Shown: positions 35,798 through 44,236 of the stretch, piece after piece
How the letters are laid out: each line of letters begins with the position of its first letter
How positions within the stretch are numbered: the stretch's first letter is position 1
NCBI GenBank assembly: GCA_015207585.1
Contig: JADEWQ010000041.1
Span: 1-46,334, forward strand
Reading direction: 5' to 3'
DNA from: Pleurocapsales cyanobacterium LEGE 06147
Lineage (GTDB): Bacteria; Cyanobacteriota; Cyanobacteriia; Cyanobacteriales; Xenococcaceae
DNA: 46,334 bases
Position numbers and translations under genes: made by a program
Notes under the pieces: model-generated
The model's input: the letters and a program-made list of their open reading frames with translations, nothing else
Told to the model about the DNA's origin: nothing
Database searches by the model: none

Positions 35798-36922
35798 AGT
35801 AGCTCCACCCAAAAAAACGTAAAATGGAAGCTTAGGAAATCTAGCTTGATGATTTAGGAATGCCAGCAGCATTAAAAATAATTCTAACCATCGAAGAAAA
35901 CAAAACATTACAAGAGCTAGAATTAGCTAATTCTGTGCCTCGAAGAACGCTCGCAAAGGGCAACGGCACTTCGTCTCAATGCAACGGGATGGAAAGTTAA
36001 AGAGATCGCCGACTACTTGGAATGGGCAGAATCAACGGTGAGAACAACGATTCATCGATGGAATCAGAATGGATTAGTCGGCTTATGGGAAGCTCAAGGT
36101 AGAGGGAAAAAGCCGTCATGGACAGAGGAAGATTGGAATGTTTTGGAAAAATGGTTAAAAGAACCCCGTAGCATAAGTTCTCGACAACTCAGCCAAAGAT
36201 TAGCACGAGAGAGGCAAGTGTTTTTAGGGGCAGAACAAGTTCGTCGTATACTCAAAAAAAAAGTGGCGGTGGAAAAGACTCAGAAGGAAACCTCCAGCAC
36301 CAAAAAATCTAGAGTTTAAAGTAGCCAAAAAGAGAGATTGGGAAACCCTAAAACTATGGGCAGAAGAAGATGTAATCACCTTACTCTATTTAGATGAGTC
36401 AGGATGTTGTTGCCAGAGTCCTCTCAGCTATGGTTACGGTCAAATTGGTCAACAAAAATCTATCCCTCAAAAAAGTAAAAAAGGAAGACGGGTCAATATC
36501 ATGGGAGTTTGGGAACAAGAAACAAGATTTGAGTATGCCTTAAAAGTGGGAACTTATAAAACAAAGAGTTATCTTCATTTTATGGACTGGCAAGCCCAAC
36601 GAGCAATTGATAGATTATTTGAGACAGGAAAACCGACTGTAATCATTCATGATAATGCCTCAATTCATTGTGCTAAGTTAGCTAAACAACGTCATTACAT
36701 TTGGTCAAAACAAGGATTGAGCTTATTTTTTCTTCCTCCTTATTCTCCTGAAATGAATCGTATTGAAGAACAATGGCTACATCTCAAACGCCAGGAATTA
36801 GGTGGTTATGTGTTTGAAGATGAATATGATTTAGCTGTGGCAATTATTGAAGGTATTGAAAATCGAGGTCAACAAGGAAATTATCTTGTTGAACGTTTGA
36901 TGTTTAATTAAGTGGAGCTACT
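35798..36922 (+). mobile_element. IS630-family insertion sequence, 1125 bp
   Basis: Terminal inverted repeats AGTAGCTCCAC are present at both ends (35798-35808 and complement at 36912-36922), flanked by a TA target duplication (35796-35797 and 36923-36924). This is the Tc1/mariner-IS630 signature. It carries one DDE transposase gene broken by two single-base insertions, and is inserted in a small minus-strand gene. Confidence 0.9.
35860..36911 (+). pseudogene. IS630 transposase, two +1 frameshifts
   Basis: N-terminus MPAALKIILTIEENKTLQEL ... NSVPRRT, then after an extra base near 35952, QRATALRLNATGWKVKEIAD and YLEWAESTVRTTIHRWNQNG (helix-turn-helix). At an A9 run (36254-36262) the frame changes again to WRWKRLRRKPPAP and the catalytic domain: LLYLDESGCC (first Asp), VIIHDNASIH (second Asp) and PPYSPEMNRIEEQW (Glu). 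All three catalytic residues survive. An A8 run would restore the second junction, so transcriptional slippage there is conceivable. Confidence 0.85.
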
Positions 36923-37227
36923 TATTGCTGTTCGCCACCAGCATTTTGATATTGTAGGTATTCTTTTGCTCGTAGCCCAAGTTCGCGGTATATAGAACTA
37001 GCGGTGAGTTGGCTAAATCTTGTAAAATCCATAAGGCACTACATTAGCTACTCTTAAACTATACAAGTATTTCACAAGTGCAAACGGCTTTAATAAGCCT
37101 TCTTTCTTACTCATAGTCTCCTGTCCGTTACTTCGCGAGTAGAAAGCACTTTAACCTAAGATGTGTGGGAGGCGCCTTCACCCCAGACAATATTTCTTTA
37201 AACCCATGTTAAGATAACTAGCGATCG

Positions 37228-37686
37228 CTACTCTTGAAGATGTTCGTCGTCAGATGGTTCGATTTCTATCAGGGATAATTTCCGCTCGACTGTACCCTTA
37301 AAAAATAGCTCTCCAGACTGTTCTCCACCAAGGTCAATACTGCCAAATAGTTGTTGAGTTGCCGGATCGAAGTTGAATTCAAAGTAATTCCCTTGACTTT
37401 TGCCATCAACTACATTTTCGTATTGGTGAATGGGTTAGCCAGAAGGAGTATAAAAGGTAACTGTTAGAGACTTTAGGTTATTTGTTTGACCAGCTCCTTT
37501 TTCAGAAATAATCTTTGTGGCTGTTGTCTCATCATAGCTAAACGTTCCCTTGACCGAATATCCTGTCGAACCAGTCCATTGAAAATCCCGGGTCACAGCT
37601 TCTGCTGGGGTCATAAAGATCGATCCACTTGCTAAAGCGATCGAGATAAGAGTTAGTAGGTTAATCAGGAGATTTTTGAGCGGCAT
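37228..37686 (-). pseudogene. Exported hypothetical protein gene with one nonsense codon
   Basis: Signal peptide LLINLLTLISIALASGSIFM then TPAEA, followed by VTRDFQWTGSTGYSVKGTFS. After codon 83 a TAA interrupts (TFYTPSG stop), but the same frame continues PIHQYENVVDGKSQGNYFEF, NFDPATQQLFGSIDLGGEQS and GELFFKGTVERKLSLIEIEP to a stop at 37228. A single point mutation explains it. The intact product would be about 152 residues, secreted and beta-rich. Confidence 0.75.
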
Positions 37687-37687
37687 A

Positions 37688-37915
37688 CTATTTGCTGAAT
37701 CTCAGCATTACTAACTGTTCGCGAGTGCGATCGGCGATGCTGTTGCCTTTGGCACTGCACCTATCCTCCATCCCCAATATCTGACTTGTACTACCTCGTC
37801 CAAACCGATAGGCAATCCTAGTTACTTCCCGTTGTTGGTTCAAAGTTTCAAGTTGAGATGACAGTAATTCATATTTGCGTGTAGCTGCTTCATAATCGAG
37901 CAGGAGAGTTGACAC
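37688..37915 (-). pseudogene. TolC-like outer membrane efflux protein fragment
   Basis: LLLDYEAATRKYELLSSQLE, TLNQQREVTRIAYRFGRGST then SQILGMEDR fits the C-terminal helices of TolC-family proteins, in which a long helix precedes a (F/Y)xxG motif and a D-R pair. After DR the reading turns nonsensical (CSAKGNSIADRT), indicating a frame break, although EQLVMLRFSK may be back in protein. No efflux pump partners are nearby. Confidence 0.5.
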
Positions 37916-37947
37916 TCACCCCGAATCGCGTAGGGGTGATTCTTGGT

Positions 37948-38400
37948 TCAATGACTCAACTTATCCTGGCAGGTATTGCCACCAACCAATACAGAGGTCG
38001 AATCTCCCCAAGCGTTTAGGTGAGGGGCTGTCACCCGAACCAAGTTCAGGTGCTTGAAAGCCCCGTCATCAGACCAGCTTCCCCAGGGGCACTGGGTAGC
38101 TTTCTTTAAAATATTTAATGACGCTGCATAATCGCGGTCTATGGATGCAATCCCCCAAGAACAAACATGAGTTCTAGTAGAAAGCGATTTGTTTACTCTT
38201 TTACCGCAAGCAGGACAATCAGAACTAGTATAGTGTGGTGGAACGGCTATAGTTAATCTGCCGTATTTAACACCAAAATATTCAATCCACTTTCGTAGTT
38301 TTGTCCAAGCAGCCTCATTAATACTCTTGGATAATTTCTTGTTAGGCACGCAGAAAATTAAATAAATTATCCTATCTGGCTTAAGCCAATAACGTTTCAT
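37948..38400 (-). pseudogene. TnpB C-terminal half (IS200/IS605-type), N-terminus lost
   Basis: KLSKSINEAAWTKLRKWIEY, FGVKYGRLTIAVPPHYTSSD, CPACGKRV, RTHVCSWGIASIDRDYAASL NILKK are the zinc ribbon and RuvC-III parts of TnpB. The segment before (MKRYWLKPDRIIYLIFCVPN) is not TnpB, so a deletion joined unrelated sequence. The C-terminal tail after TQCPWGSW overlaps the probable guide-RNA region. Upstream of the ATG is a 16-bp palindrome, TGGGGCTTAAGCCCCA (38405-38420). Confidence 0.75.
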
Positions 38401-38502
38401 TTACTGGGGCTTAAGCCCCATTATAAGCAATTATTAACATTCCTCTTCAGCGGCGGCTGGGTTCGAGCGTTCAGCTTATCATGCGAGCCATCTAAAAAGA
38501 AA

Positions 38503-38940
38503 CTACTTTGCGATCGCTTGATGAGGGCGTGGACCGGAGCCAGCCGTAAAAGTCAGCGAGCCAGTGGGCTTAATTTTGGGACCGCCATAGCGACCAACGT
38601 AAAACTGTCCCCAAAACTTGCTTTACATGGCGTTTTGCGCCGCTGTAATCTCGCTATTGAGAACACCACCACCCATACTGTCACCAGCAAAACAAAGTAC
38701 ATGATCGATCTGGTCGAAATTCGCGAAAAACTCTTTTACTGAGCTTTCGTCCAGCGTATTAATTATACCAATCTGGACATCGCCCCCAATCTCACTTGCC
38801 GCTTTTTCCAAACGTTCTTGGGAACGGCTGGCGATCGTGACCTTGGCACCTTGTTTAACAACTAGCTTTGCAACCGTTAGTCCAATCCCAGAACTCCCAC
38901 CAATAATCACAACGCTTTGATTGACTAAAGATTCAGTCAT
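38503..38940 (-). pseudogene. Short-chain dehydrogenase gene, nonsense-mutated and truncated
   Basis: MTESLVNQSVVIIGGSSGIG, LTVAKLVVKQGAKVTIASRS gives the Rossmann NAD(P) site; later VLCFAGDSMGGGVLNSEITA. After AAQNAM a TAA appears at 38623, but the frame continues SKFWGQFYVGRYGGPKIKPT GSLTFTAGSGPRPHQA before a stop at 38503. Homologues are about 240 residues, so the 3' third with the rest of the active-site region is also lost. Confidence 0.75.
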
Positions 38941-39007
38941 GATTCAAGACCTCCTAAAATGAATCCAGCTTTGTTCTGAGGTGTTTTGCAGTCTTTTTAG
39001 TACTCGT

Positions 39008-39751
39008 TCACCAAGCAAGTGGCTTACGAGAGTTGAAGAATCCACCTGTTGGTCCATCGGCTGGTAGAGTCGATAACCAAACTGGCGTATCTGCACCTTG
39101 TTCAACCGTTAGGAGAGCATCTGTAGTTCCCATATCTGTTTGCACCCACCCAGGACAAGCAGAATTAATTTTGATCGGGGTATCCGCAAGCTCCTTCGCA
39201 AACTGAACCGTCAGCGCGTTTAATGCGGTTTTTGAGGATTGATACGCCATCCCTCGGAAACCAAAATAGGGCGAATTAGGATTGAGCGTATCGCCAAGCG
39301 ATCCGAGAGTACTGGACACATTGACAATTCGTCCAGCCTGACTCAGCTTGATTAAGGGGAGCAACGTTTTAATCACGTTGAATGCACCAAAAAAGTTGAC
39401 TTCAAATGTCTGCCGCAATGTACTGATATCCAGTTCACTGGGTTGCACGCCCCAGTCAAGCAAAACGCCTGCATTGTTGACCAAAATGTCCAGCTTACCG
39501 AAGCGATCGCGGATTTCTTGTTCTGCGGCTGTGATACTTGTAGAGTCGGTCACATCAAGCTTGATAAACTGAACGTCGAGTCCTTCTGATTGCAGTTTCT
39601 CCGCAGCTTCGGCTCCTTTGTTGGCATCGCGAGCTGCTAACAATACCTCAATTCCTTTTTGAGCAAGTTGACGACTGATTTCAAACCCTAAACCTTTGTT
39701 TGCACCAGTCACTAACGCGATCGTCTTGTCATGGATGTTCATAGTATTCAT
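39008..39751 (-). CDS. Short-chain dehydrogenase/reductase (SDR), paralogue 1
   Basis: 247 residues, classical SDR. The cofactor site is ALVTGANKGLGFEISRQLAQ, then DILVNNAGVLLDW, the Ser in GRIVNVSSTLGSLGD and the catalytic YQSSK (Tyr-x3-Lys). LAARD at the second strand suggests NADP(H). It is very similar to the next gene upstream (39920), so the pair arose by duplication. A 17-base leader motif (39763-39779) and AAGGAG precede it. The substrate is unknown; these SDRs resemble carbonyl-reductase-like enzymes. Confidence 0.9.
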   Translation of the reverse strand: MNTMNIHDKTIALVTGANKGLGFEISRQLAQKGIEVLLAARDANKGAEAAEKLQSEGLDVQFIKLDVTDSTSITAAEQEIRDRFGKLDILVNNAGVLLDWGVQPSELDISTLRQTFEVNFFGAFNVIKTLLPLIKLSQAGRIVNVSSTLGSLGDTLNPNSPYFGFRGMAYQSSKTALNALTVQFAKELADTPIKINSACPGWVQTDMGTTDALLTVEQGADTPVWLSTLPADGPTGGFFNSRKPLAW

Positions 39752-39919
39752 TGTGAATCTCCTTGTTCGAGTGTTTTACTTCCTATATGCCAATCTATCT
39801 GTGGGGCGTAGTTGTGCGATTGTCTGTAAGGCGATCGCATGCCTCGAATCAGGGAAGCAATAGCCAACCGTTCTGAAATTTCCACACCTCATAACAGCTT
39901 TTGGTCTGCTTCGACCCGA

Positions 39920-40663
39920 TTACCAGGGATAAGGTTGTCGCTCCATAAAAAATCCACCCGTTGGTCCGTCTGCTGGCAGTGTGGCTAGCCAGACAGGAGT
40001 ATCAGCACCTTGTTCTGGGGTAAGTGGTGCATCAGTGGAACCCAAGTCAGTCTTTACCCAGCCTGGTGTTGCTGAATTGACTTTAATGGGTGTATCAGCC
40101 AGTTCTTTAGCAAACTGGACCGTTAGCGTATTAAGTGCGGTTTTCGACGCCTGATATGCCATGCCCTGAAAGCTGAAATAGGGGGAGTTTGGATCGAGGG
40201 TGTCTGCTAGTGAACCGAGGTGGCTGGAAATATTCACGATACGACCCGCTTCACTTTGCCTGAGCAAAGGCAGAACAGCTTTGGTGACTGCAAATGCACC
40301 GAAGAAATTGGTTTCAAAGGTTTTTTTCAAAACGTTGATGTCAAGTTGGCTAGGGGGTGTTCCCCAATCCAACAGGATGCCAGCGTTGTTGACCAAAATA
40401 TCTAACTTTTCAAAGTGTTCCTTCAGAAAATTCGGTAGTGCCTCAATAGAAGCTGGCTCGGTAACGTCAAGCTGGACAGGATGGATAGTGAGACCTTCGC
40501 TCTGAAGTTTTGTAGCAGCTTCAACCCCCTTACTAACATCTCGTGCTCCGATTATGACAGTGATTCCTTTCTGTGCCAGTTGGCGGCTGATTTCAAAACC
40601 TAACCCTTTATTAGCTCCAGTTACGAGAGCTACCTTGTTTTGAGTTGTAAATGTTGTGTTCAT
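39920..40663 (-). CDS. Short-chain dehydrogenase/reductase (SDR), paralogue 2
   Basis: 247 residues, the same length as its neighbour. It has ALVTGANKGLGFEISRQLAQ, DILVNNAGILLDW, GRIVNISSHLGSLAD and YQASK. The C-terminus is TPVWLATLPADGPTGGFFME, as in paralogue 1. GGAGGACG precedes the ATG. It belongs to the minus-strand cluster divergent from the TetR regulator. Confidence 0.9.
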   Translation of the reverse strand: MNTTFTTQNKVALVTGANKGLGFEISRQLAQKGITVIIGARDVSKGVEAATKLQSEGLTIHPVQLDVTEPASIEALPNFLKEHFEKLDILVNNAGILLDWGTPPSQLDINVLKKTFETNFFGAFAVTKAVLPLLRQSEAGRIVNISSHLGSLADTLDPNSPYFSFQGMAYQASKTALNTLTVQFAKELADTPIKVNSATPGWVKTDLGSTDAPLTPEQGADTPVWLATLPADGPTGGFFMERQPYPW

Positions 40664-40725
40664 CGTTCGTCCTCCTTGTTCTTGGTGAGGTTCTAATTTT
40701 TGACAAATTCTTCAAATCAAATTTT

Positions 40726-41178
40726 CTAACCAACGGTTAAATGCTCATGAACCAATCGCCATCGCTCGTTGATGCGTTTCCAAACATGAGTACCATACTG
40801 GCGCAGTTTGTAATCCTGTCCATCTTTACTGCGTCCGCCACCCGCAAAGGAAAAAGTCGTCACTGCCAAATCGCCATTCAGCGTGATGTTGAGATTATCT
40901 TCAAGCGCAATTTCCCAGTAGGCAGACTGCTGCATCACCGGCACCCAGGTATCGAGGTATTCTTGAAGGCTATGGAGAACGACAACTGAACCATCAAAAT
41001 TATCAAAGACTAGGATTTCGTTCTCACCCGTGGCAAAGATTTGCTCGAAGCCTTCTCCAGTAAAAGGCTTATCTTTCGGGCTCCAAAGGTTAATCCACTG
41101 TTGTGTGAGTTGCTGGATTTGTTGAATGTCATTATTCATCTGAGAAGAAAATTCCGTGATTGTTAGTGGTGAAGTCAT
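40726..41178 (-). CDS. SnoaL/NTF2-like protein
   Basis: 150 residues. The SnoaL-like fold is visible: IQQLTQQWINLWSPKDKPFT ... EILVFDNFDGSVVVLHSLQE, then DLAVTTFSFAGGGRSKDGQD, YGTHVWKRINERWRLVHEHL. This family includes polyketide cyclases, isomerases and calcium/calmodulin-kinase-like association domains; the specific activity is unknown. It has no signal peptide, unlike the next two paralogues. An ATG at 41139 (MNNDIQQI) is an alternative start. 230 bp of it are duplicated almost exactly at 43456-43685. Confidence 0.85.
   Translation of the reverse strand: MTSPLTITEFSSQMNNDIQQIQQLTQQWINLWSPKDKPFTGEGFEQIFATGENEILVFDNFDGSVVVLHSLQEYLDTWVPVMQQSAYWEIALEDNLNITLNGDLAVTTFSFAGGGRSKDGQDYKLRQYGTHVWKRINERWRLVHEHLTVG
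40895..41124. repeat. 230-bp direct repeat, copy 1 (SnoaL gene)
   Basis: By eye it matches 43456-43685 at all but one base (GCAGAC versus GCAAAC). Sequence outside the block is clearly more diverged, so the block was probably homogenised by gene conversion or copied recently. Confidence 0.9.
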
Positions 41179-41299
41179 GATCTATTTCTTTTTTAGGAAG
41201 TATTTTGCAATGTGATTCTGAGTTGCGCGATCGCTTCTGGTCTAATTTGCTACCATCAAAAATCACAACTTTCGTAGCTAAGGCAGATTTCCGTGCTAT

Positions 41300-41866
41300 C
41301 TACGACTGAGCAGCTTTCAAAGCAGACCCATGTTCATGAATAATCTTCCAGCCATCTGGAGTTCGCTTCCATGCCAATGTAGCAAGTGTTGGAACGACAT
41401 CTTTTTTGCCATCAGGGAAGATAAAGGTCGAGTCGAAGCTGAATACGGTAAGTGCCAAATCACCTTTAATCTCGATTTGGTAAACCTGAGTCAGTTTATT
41501 GTCCAAGAATTGAAGCGTCGGAAAAATGTTGTCCCAAATTTCGCCGTAGTCTGCTGCGCTGTTGACAATTCGCATTTGCGAGTCAGCATTGTCATGCAGA
41601 GTTACACGACCGGGTGTGCTGTTGTAAAATTTTGCTAGCCGCTCTCGGAAACTAAATTTTACCGTCTGCTCTTTCGGGCTAAATCCAACTAACCATTCCT
41701 GAATCAACTGGTGAATTACTTGTTCATCCTGTGATTCCTCGGTAAGCGATAACTGATTTGAAGTAACAAGTACCTGTTCTTGAGCATTTCCTGTAAAATT
41801 GCCTAGACTGACTGGTAATAAACTAGCTCCTAGAAGAACCGCTAAAGCCAACGGATTGGAACGCAT
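41300..41866 (-). CDS. Exported SnoaL-like protein, paralogue 1
   Basis: 188 residues from the ATG at 41866, behind AAGGAGG. The signal peptide is MRSNPLALAVLLGASLLPVS followed by LGNFTGNAQEQ. The domain follows: VIHQLIQEWLVGFSPKEQTV, GRVTLHDNADSQMRIVNSAA, LALTVFSFDSTFIFPDGKKD, LAWKRTPDGWKIIHEHGSAL. It acts in the periplasm or lumen. The signal peptide region is almost the same as in the next gene. Confidence 0.85.
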   Translation of the reverse strand: MRSNPLALAVLLGASLLPVSLGNFTGNAQEQVLVTSNQLSLTEESQDEQVIHQLIQEWLVGFSPKEQTVKFSFRERLAKFYNSTPGRVTLHDNADSQMRIVNSAADYGEIWDNIFPTLQFLDNKLTQVYQIEIKGDLALTVFSFDSTFIFPDGKKDVVPTLATLAWKRTPDGWKIIHEHGSALKAAQS

Positions 41867-41963
41867 AAGTCCTCCTTGCATTAATATAAGCGTTGTTTGA
41901 GTGTTTTACTTTTAGATATCGGTTTAACTCTGAATACTTTCAGTTGTTTGACAAATATTGTTT

Positions 41964-42539
41964 TCAGCGTCCATCAGAGATGTGTTCGTGAATAATCCGC
42001 CAACCTTCAGGGCGACGCTCCCACACCAATGTAAAATTCTTGTGTGTAGGTGTTTGCTTGCCATCTAAAGCAGTGTAAGTTCCTAGTCCATCAAATGTGG
42101 TTATCGCCCATGTGTCATTGATTCGTACCTGAACGTTTTTGATTTCCTGCTCGAAGCCTCCAACTCTCTCAAAAATGCGTGGCCAAAGGGCGCGATAATT
42201 TTCATAGCCATTAATTCGCGTACTTTGGTTTGGAGTAAGTTGAATCGCCATCAGATCTGTGTCAATCGCTGTTAGCTGAGCCGAATTTGCGTACAGTCGA
42301 TCGGCTGGCTCAATCGAGAACGTGCCGTTCTTTTTAGTCCAAAGCGCGCGATAGTCTTGCTCCACCAACCGTCGCAACGTTGCTTCTTCTTCTAGTTCAT
42401 CCTGTGATTTCTCGGCAGGCGATAACTGATTTAAACTAACAAGTACCTGTTCTTGAGCATTTCCTGTAAGATTGCTTGGACTGACTGGTAATAAACTAGC
42501 TCCTAGAAGAACTGCTAAAGCAAATAGATTGGAACCCAT
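41964..42539 (-). CDS. Exported SnoaL-like protein, paralogue 2
   Basis: 191 residues: signal peptide MGSNLFALAVLLGASLLPVS then PSNLTGNAQEQVLVSLNQLS, parallel to paralogue 1. The body is ATLRRLVEQDYRALWTKKNG, SIEPADRLYANSAQ, GYENYRALWPRIFERVGGFE, LVWERRPEGWRIIHEHISDG. AAGGAGG precedes the ATG. The mature domains of the two paralogues have diverged much more than their leaders, suggesting shuffling of the 5' part. Confidence 0.85.
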   Translation of the reverse strand: MGSNLFALAVLLGASLLPVSPSNLTGNAQEQVLVSLNQLSPAEKSQDELEEEATLRRLVEQDYRALWTKKNGTFSIEPADRLYANSAQLTAIDTDLMAIQLTPNQSTRINGYENYRALWPRIFERVGGFEQEIKNVQVRINDTWAITTFDGLGTYTALDGKQTPTHKNFTLVWERRPEGWRIIHEHISDGR

Positions 42540-42832
42540 AAGCCCTCCTTGTCTGAATGCAGGCGTTGTTTGAGTGTTTTACTTTTAGATAACCAACCCA
42601 ACTGTGAATCGTTTCCAGTTTTCGCCAGATATCGTTGTCTAAAGTTTTATTCTGAGTGTCTGAATTGGTGCTTTGCTTTTTAAATTCTCTATTAGCAGAG
42701 CTTCTTGAAGAATTCTGTTGAATTAAATCGGGTGTTGGATTCGGAATTGTTATTGGTGCGATTTGTGATGTTTGCATGATAATAAATTACCTCCTACTGG
42801 CAAGCAAATATGTGTAGTGTTCTATTTTTTGT

Positions 42833-43267
42833 TCAAATTCCTTTGAGCGGTCCAGCAAATTCAATAATGTTGCCATTAATATCTTTAACAAAACCGACTC
42901 TGTGTCCTACGTTTGGATAATCGGCAGCTTTAACAAAGGTTGGTACGTCTCGTTGATTCATTTCTGCTAATGCTGCATCCACATCATCCACTCTAAAACA
43001 AAAATGTCCGATTCCAGTAGTCCGCAATGACTCGCCAAAGTCTGATGCGATTGGCATTCCTTTTTGTGCTTGGGTGCTAGCAACCACTTCTAGACGAAAC
43101 CCGTGAATATTCAGATAGGCTAATTTTAAATCTGGCAATTCATCGACTAACCATTCTTTTTCGATCGTGGCATCCAGTTTTTCTTGATACCATTGAAGGG
43201 TTTCTTCGTAATTCGGCACACAAATCATGATGTGGTCAATACTCATATAATCTAAAGCACTATTCAT
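42833..43267 (-). CDS. VOC (glyoxalase/bleomycin-resistance fold) protein
   Basis: 144 residues from the ATG at 43267 behind GGGAG; the frame is open further 5', but that part overlaps the upstream gene. Features are YMSIDHIMICVPNYEETLQW, GIGHFCFRVDDVDAALAEMN and VGHRVGFVKDINGNIIEFAG, the metal-binding His/Glu pattern of VOC dioxygenase or lyase enzymes. One domain only. The substrate is unknown. Confidence 0.88.
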   Translation of the reverse strand: MNSALDYMSIDHIMICVPNYEETLQWYQEKLDATIEKEWLVDELPDLKLAYLNIHGFRLEVVASTQAQKGMPIASDFGESLRTTGIGHFCFRVDDVDAALAEMNQRDVPTFVKAADYPNVGHRVGFVKDINGNIIEFAGPLKGI

Positions 43268-43280
43268 TACTTTTCTCCCT

Positions 43281-43709
43281 ACAAATCTGATGAATTTCCT
43301 ATCGTTAAATGCTCGTGAACCAGTTGCCATTGACTGTTCATGCGTTTCCAAACATGAGTACCATACTGGCGCAGTTTGTAATCCTGCCCATCTTTACTGC
43401 GTCCGCCACCCACGAAAGAAAATGTTGTAACGGCACTAAAATGGAAATCTCCAAGTTATCTTCAAGCGCAATTTCCCAGTAGGCAAACTGCTGCATCACC
43501 GGCACCCAGGTATCGAGGTATTCTTGAAGGCTATGGAGAACGACAACTGAACCATCAAAATTATCAAAGACTAGGATTTCGTTCTCACCCGTGGCAAAGA
43601 TTTGCTCGAAGCCTTCTCCAGTAAAAGGCTTATCTTTCGGGCTCCAAAGGTTAATCCACTGTTGTGTGAGTTGCTGGATTTGTTGGCGATCGCTGTTTAG
43701 CGTAGTCAT
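43281..43709 (-). pseudogene. SnoaL-like gene copy with a small deletion and frameshift
   Basis: The N-terminal half (QQIQQLTQQWINLWSPKDKP ... VPVMQQFAYWEIALEDNL) is nearly identical to the gene at 40726. Near 43440-43450 bases are missing, and the match continues in another frame: VGGGRSKDGQDYKLRQYGTH, VWKRMNSQWQLVHEHLTIG to a stop at 43281. The frame actually read ends at 43338 with an unrelated tail. Confidence 0.85.
43456..43685. repeat. 230-bp direct repeat, copy 2 (broken SnoaL gene)
   Basis: Second copy of the block at 40895-41124, in the same orientation and 2561 bp away. Recombination between the two would delete the VOC gene and both exported SnoaL genes. Confidence 0.9.
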
Positions 43710-43899
43710 AATGAATCTCCTCGTAATAAATACCAGCCCAACGGTGAATCATCTCAGGTTGTTTCCAGATATTCCAGATATTGTTTTCTGAGGTGCGTCT
43801 TTGAACGGTTGAGTTGTAACTTGGCTCTGTGTCAAACCAAATGTTGAGTTTGTTGAGATAGTTGTGGGTGCGATTAATTGAACTTTCACTTCTTTGGGT

Positions 43900-44190
43900 T
43901 TAGCGCTTTTGCTGTACATCCAACTCGACTACGAGCTTACGGGCTGCAGGAACCCCACCATAGACCATGACGGGAACGAAAATCGCCGTTAGAACGAGGT
44001 TTCGTACCACCATCGGTCGGTCTTTCAGTAACGGATTTAAGGCAAGTCCCAGTCCAGTAATCATGGGATAGACCATCATCCAAAGCACCAGTGTCATTTT
44101 CCAGCGGGCAGGCTGGGGCGGTGCAATCGGGCTAGCCTGAACTTGAGGCGGTTGGACTTCGAGGGAGGATGCGCAAAGTGGAGAATTCAT
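43900..44190 (-). CDS. Small two-helix membrane protein
   Basis: 96 residues: a Pro-rich N-terminus, then MTLVLWMMVYPMITGLGLAL and NLVLTAIFVPVMVYGGVPAA as two membrane helices, ending LVVELDVQQKR. The pattern PARWKMTLVLWMMVYP...L resembles the C-terminal membrane part of antibiotic-biosynthesis-monooxygenase-domain proteins (COG3224), but the monooxygenase domain is absent. It is the first gene of the cluster and is divergent from tetR. Confidence 0.65.
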   Translation of the reverse strand: MNSPLCASSLEVQPPQVQASPIAPPQPARWKMTLVLWMMVYPMITGLGLALNPLLKDRPMVVRNLVLTAIFVPVMVYGGVPAARKLVVELDVQQKR

Positions 44191-44236
44191 AATGCCTATT
44201 CCTTTTAGTTTCGATTCGTTGCGTATCGTTTATTTA

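Larger units (their letters stand above)
35654..37114 (-). pseudogene. Small hypothetical gene split by the IS630 element
   Basis: Two parts: 37114-36923 and 35797-35654. The start ATG at 37114 has GGACAGGAG before it: MSKKEGLLKPFALVKYLYSL then RVANVVPYGFYKI. One extra T near 37015 shifts the frame to SQLTASSIYRELGLRAKEYL, QYQNAGGEQQ. Excising the IS and one TA gives ...EQQYLAEVTMYNCMVGFL and RDLGMGQKQAEQYCNNIDNL, ending ISSILG. The rebuilt protein is about 110 residues, helical and unrecognised. Confidence 0.7.

Noticed and set aside
42496-42777. 93-codon minus-strand frame overlapping the signal peptide of an exported SnoaL protein
   Set aside because: The end overlaps a well-supported gene in another frame; only the first part is kept, as a low-interest finding.
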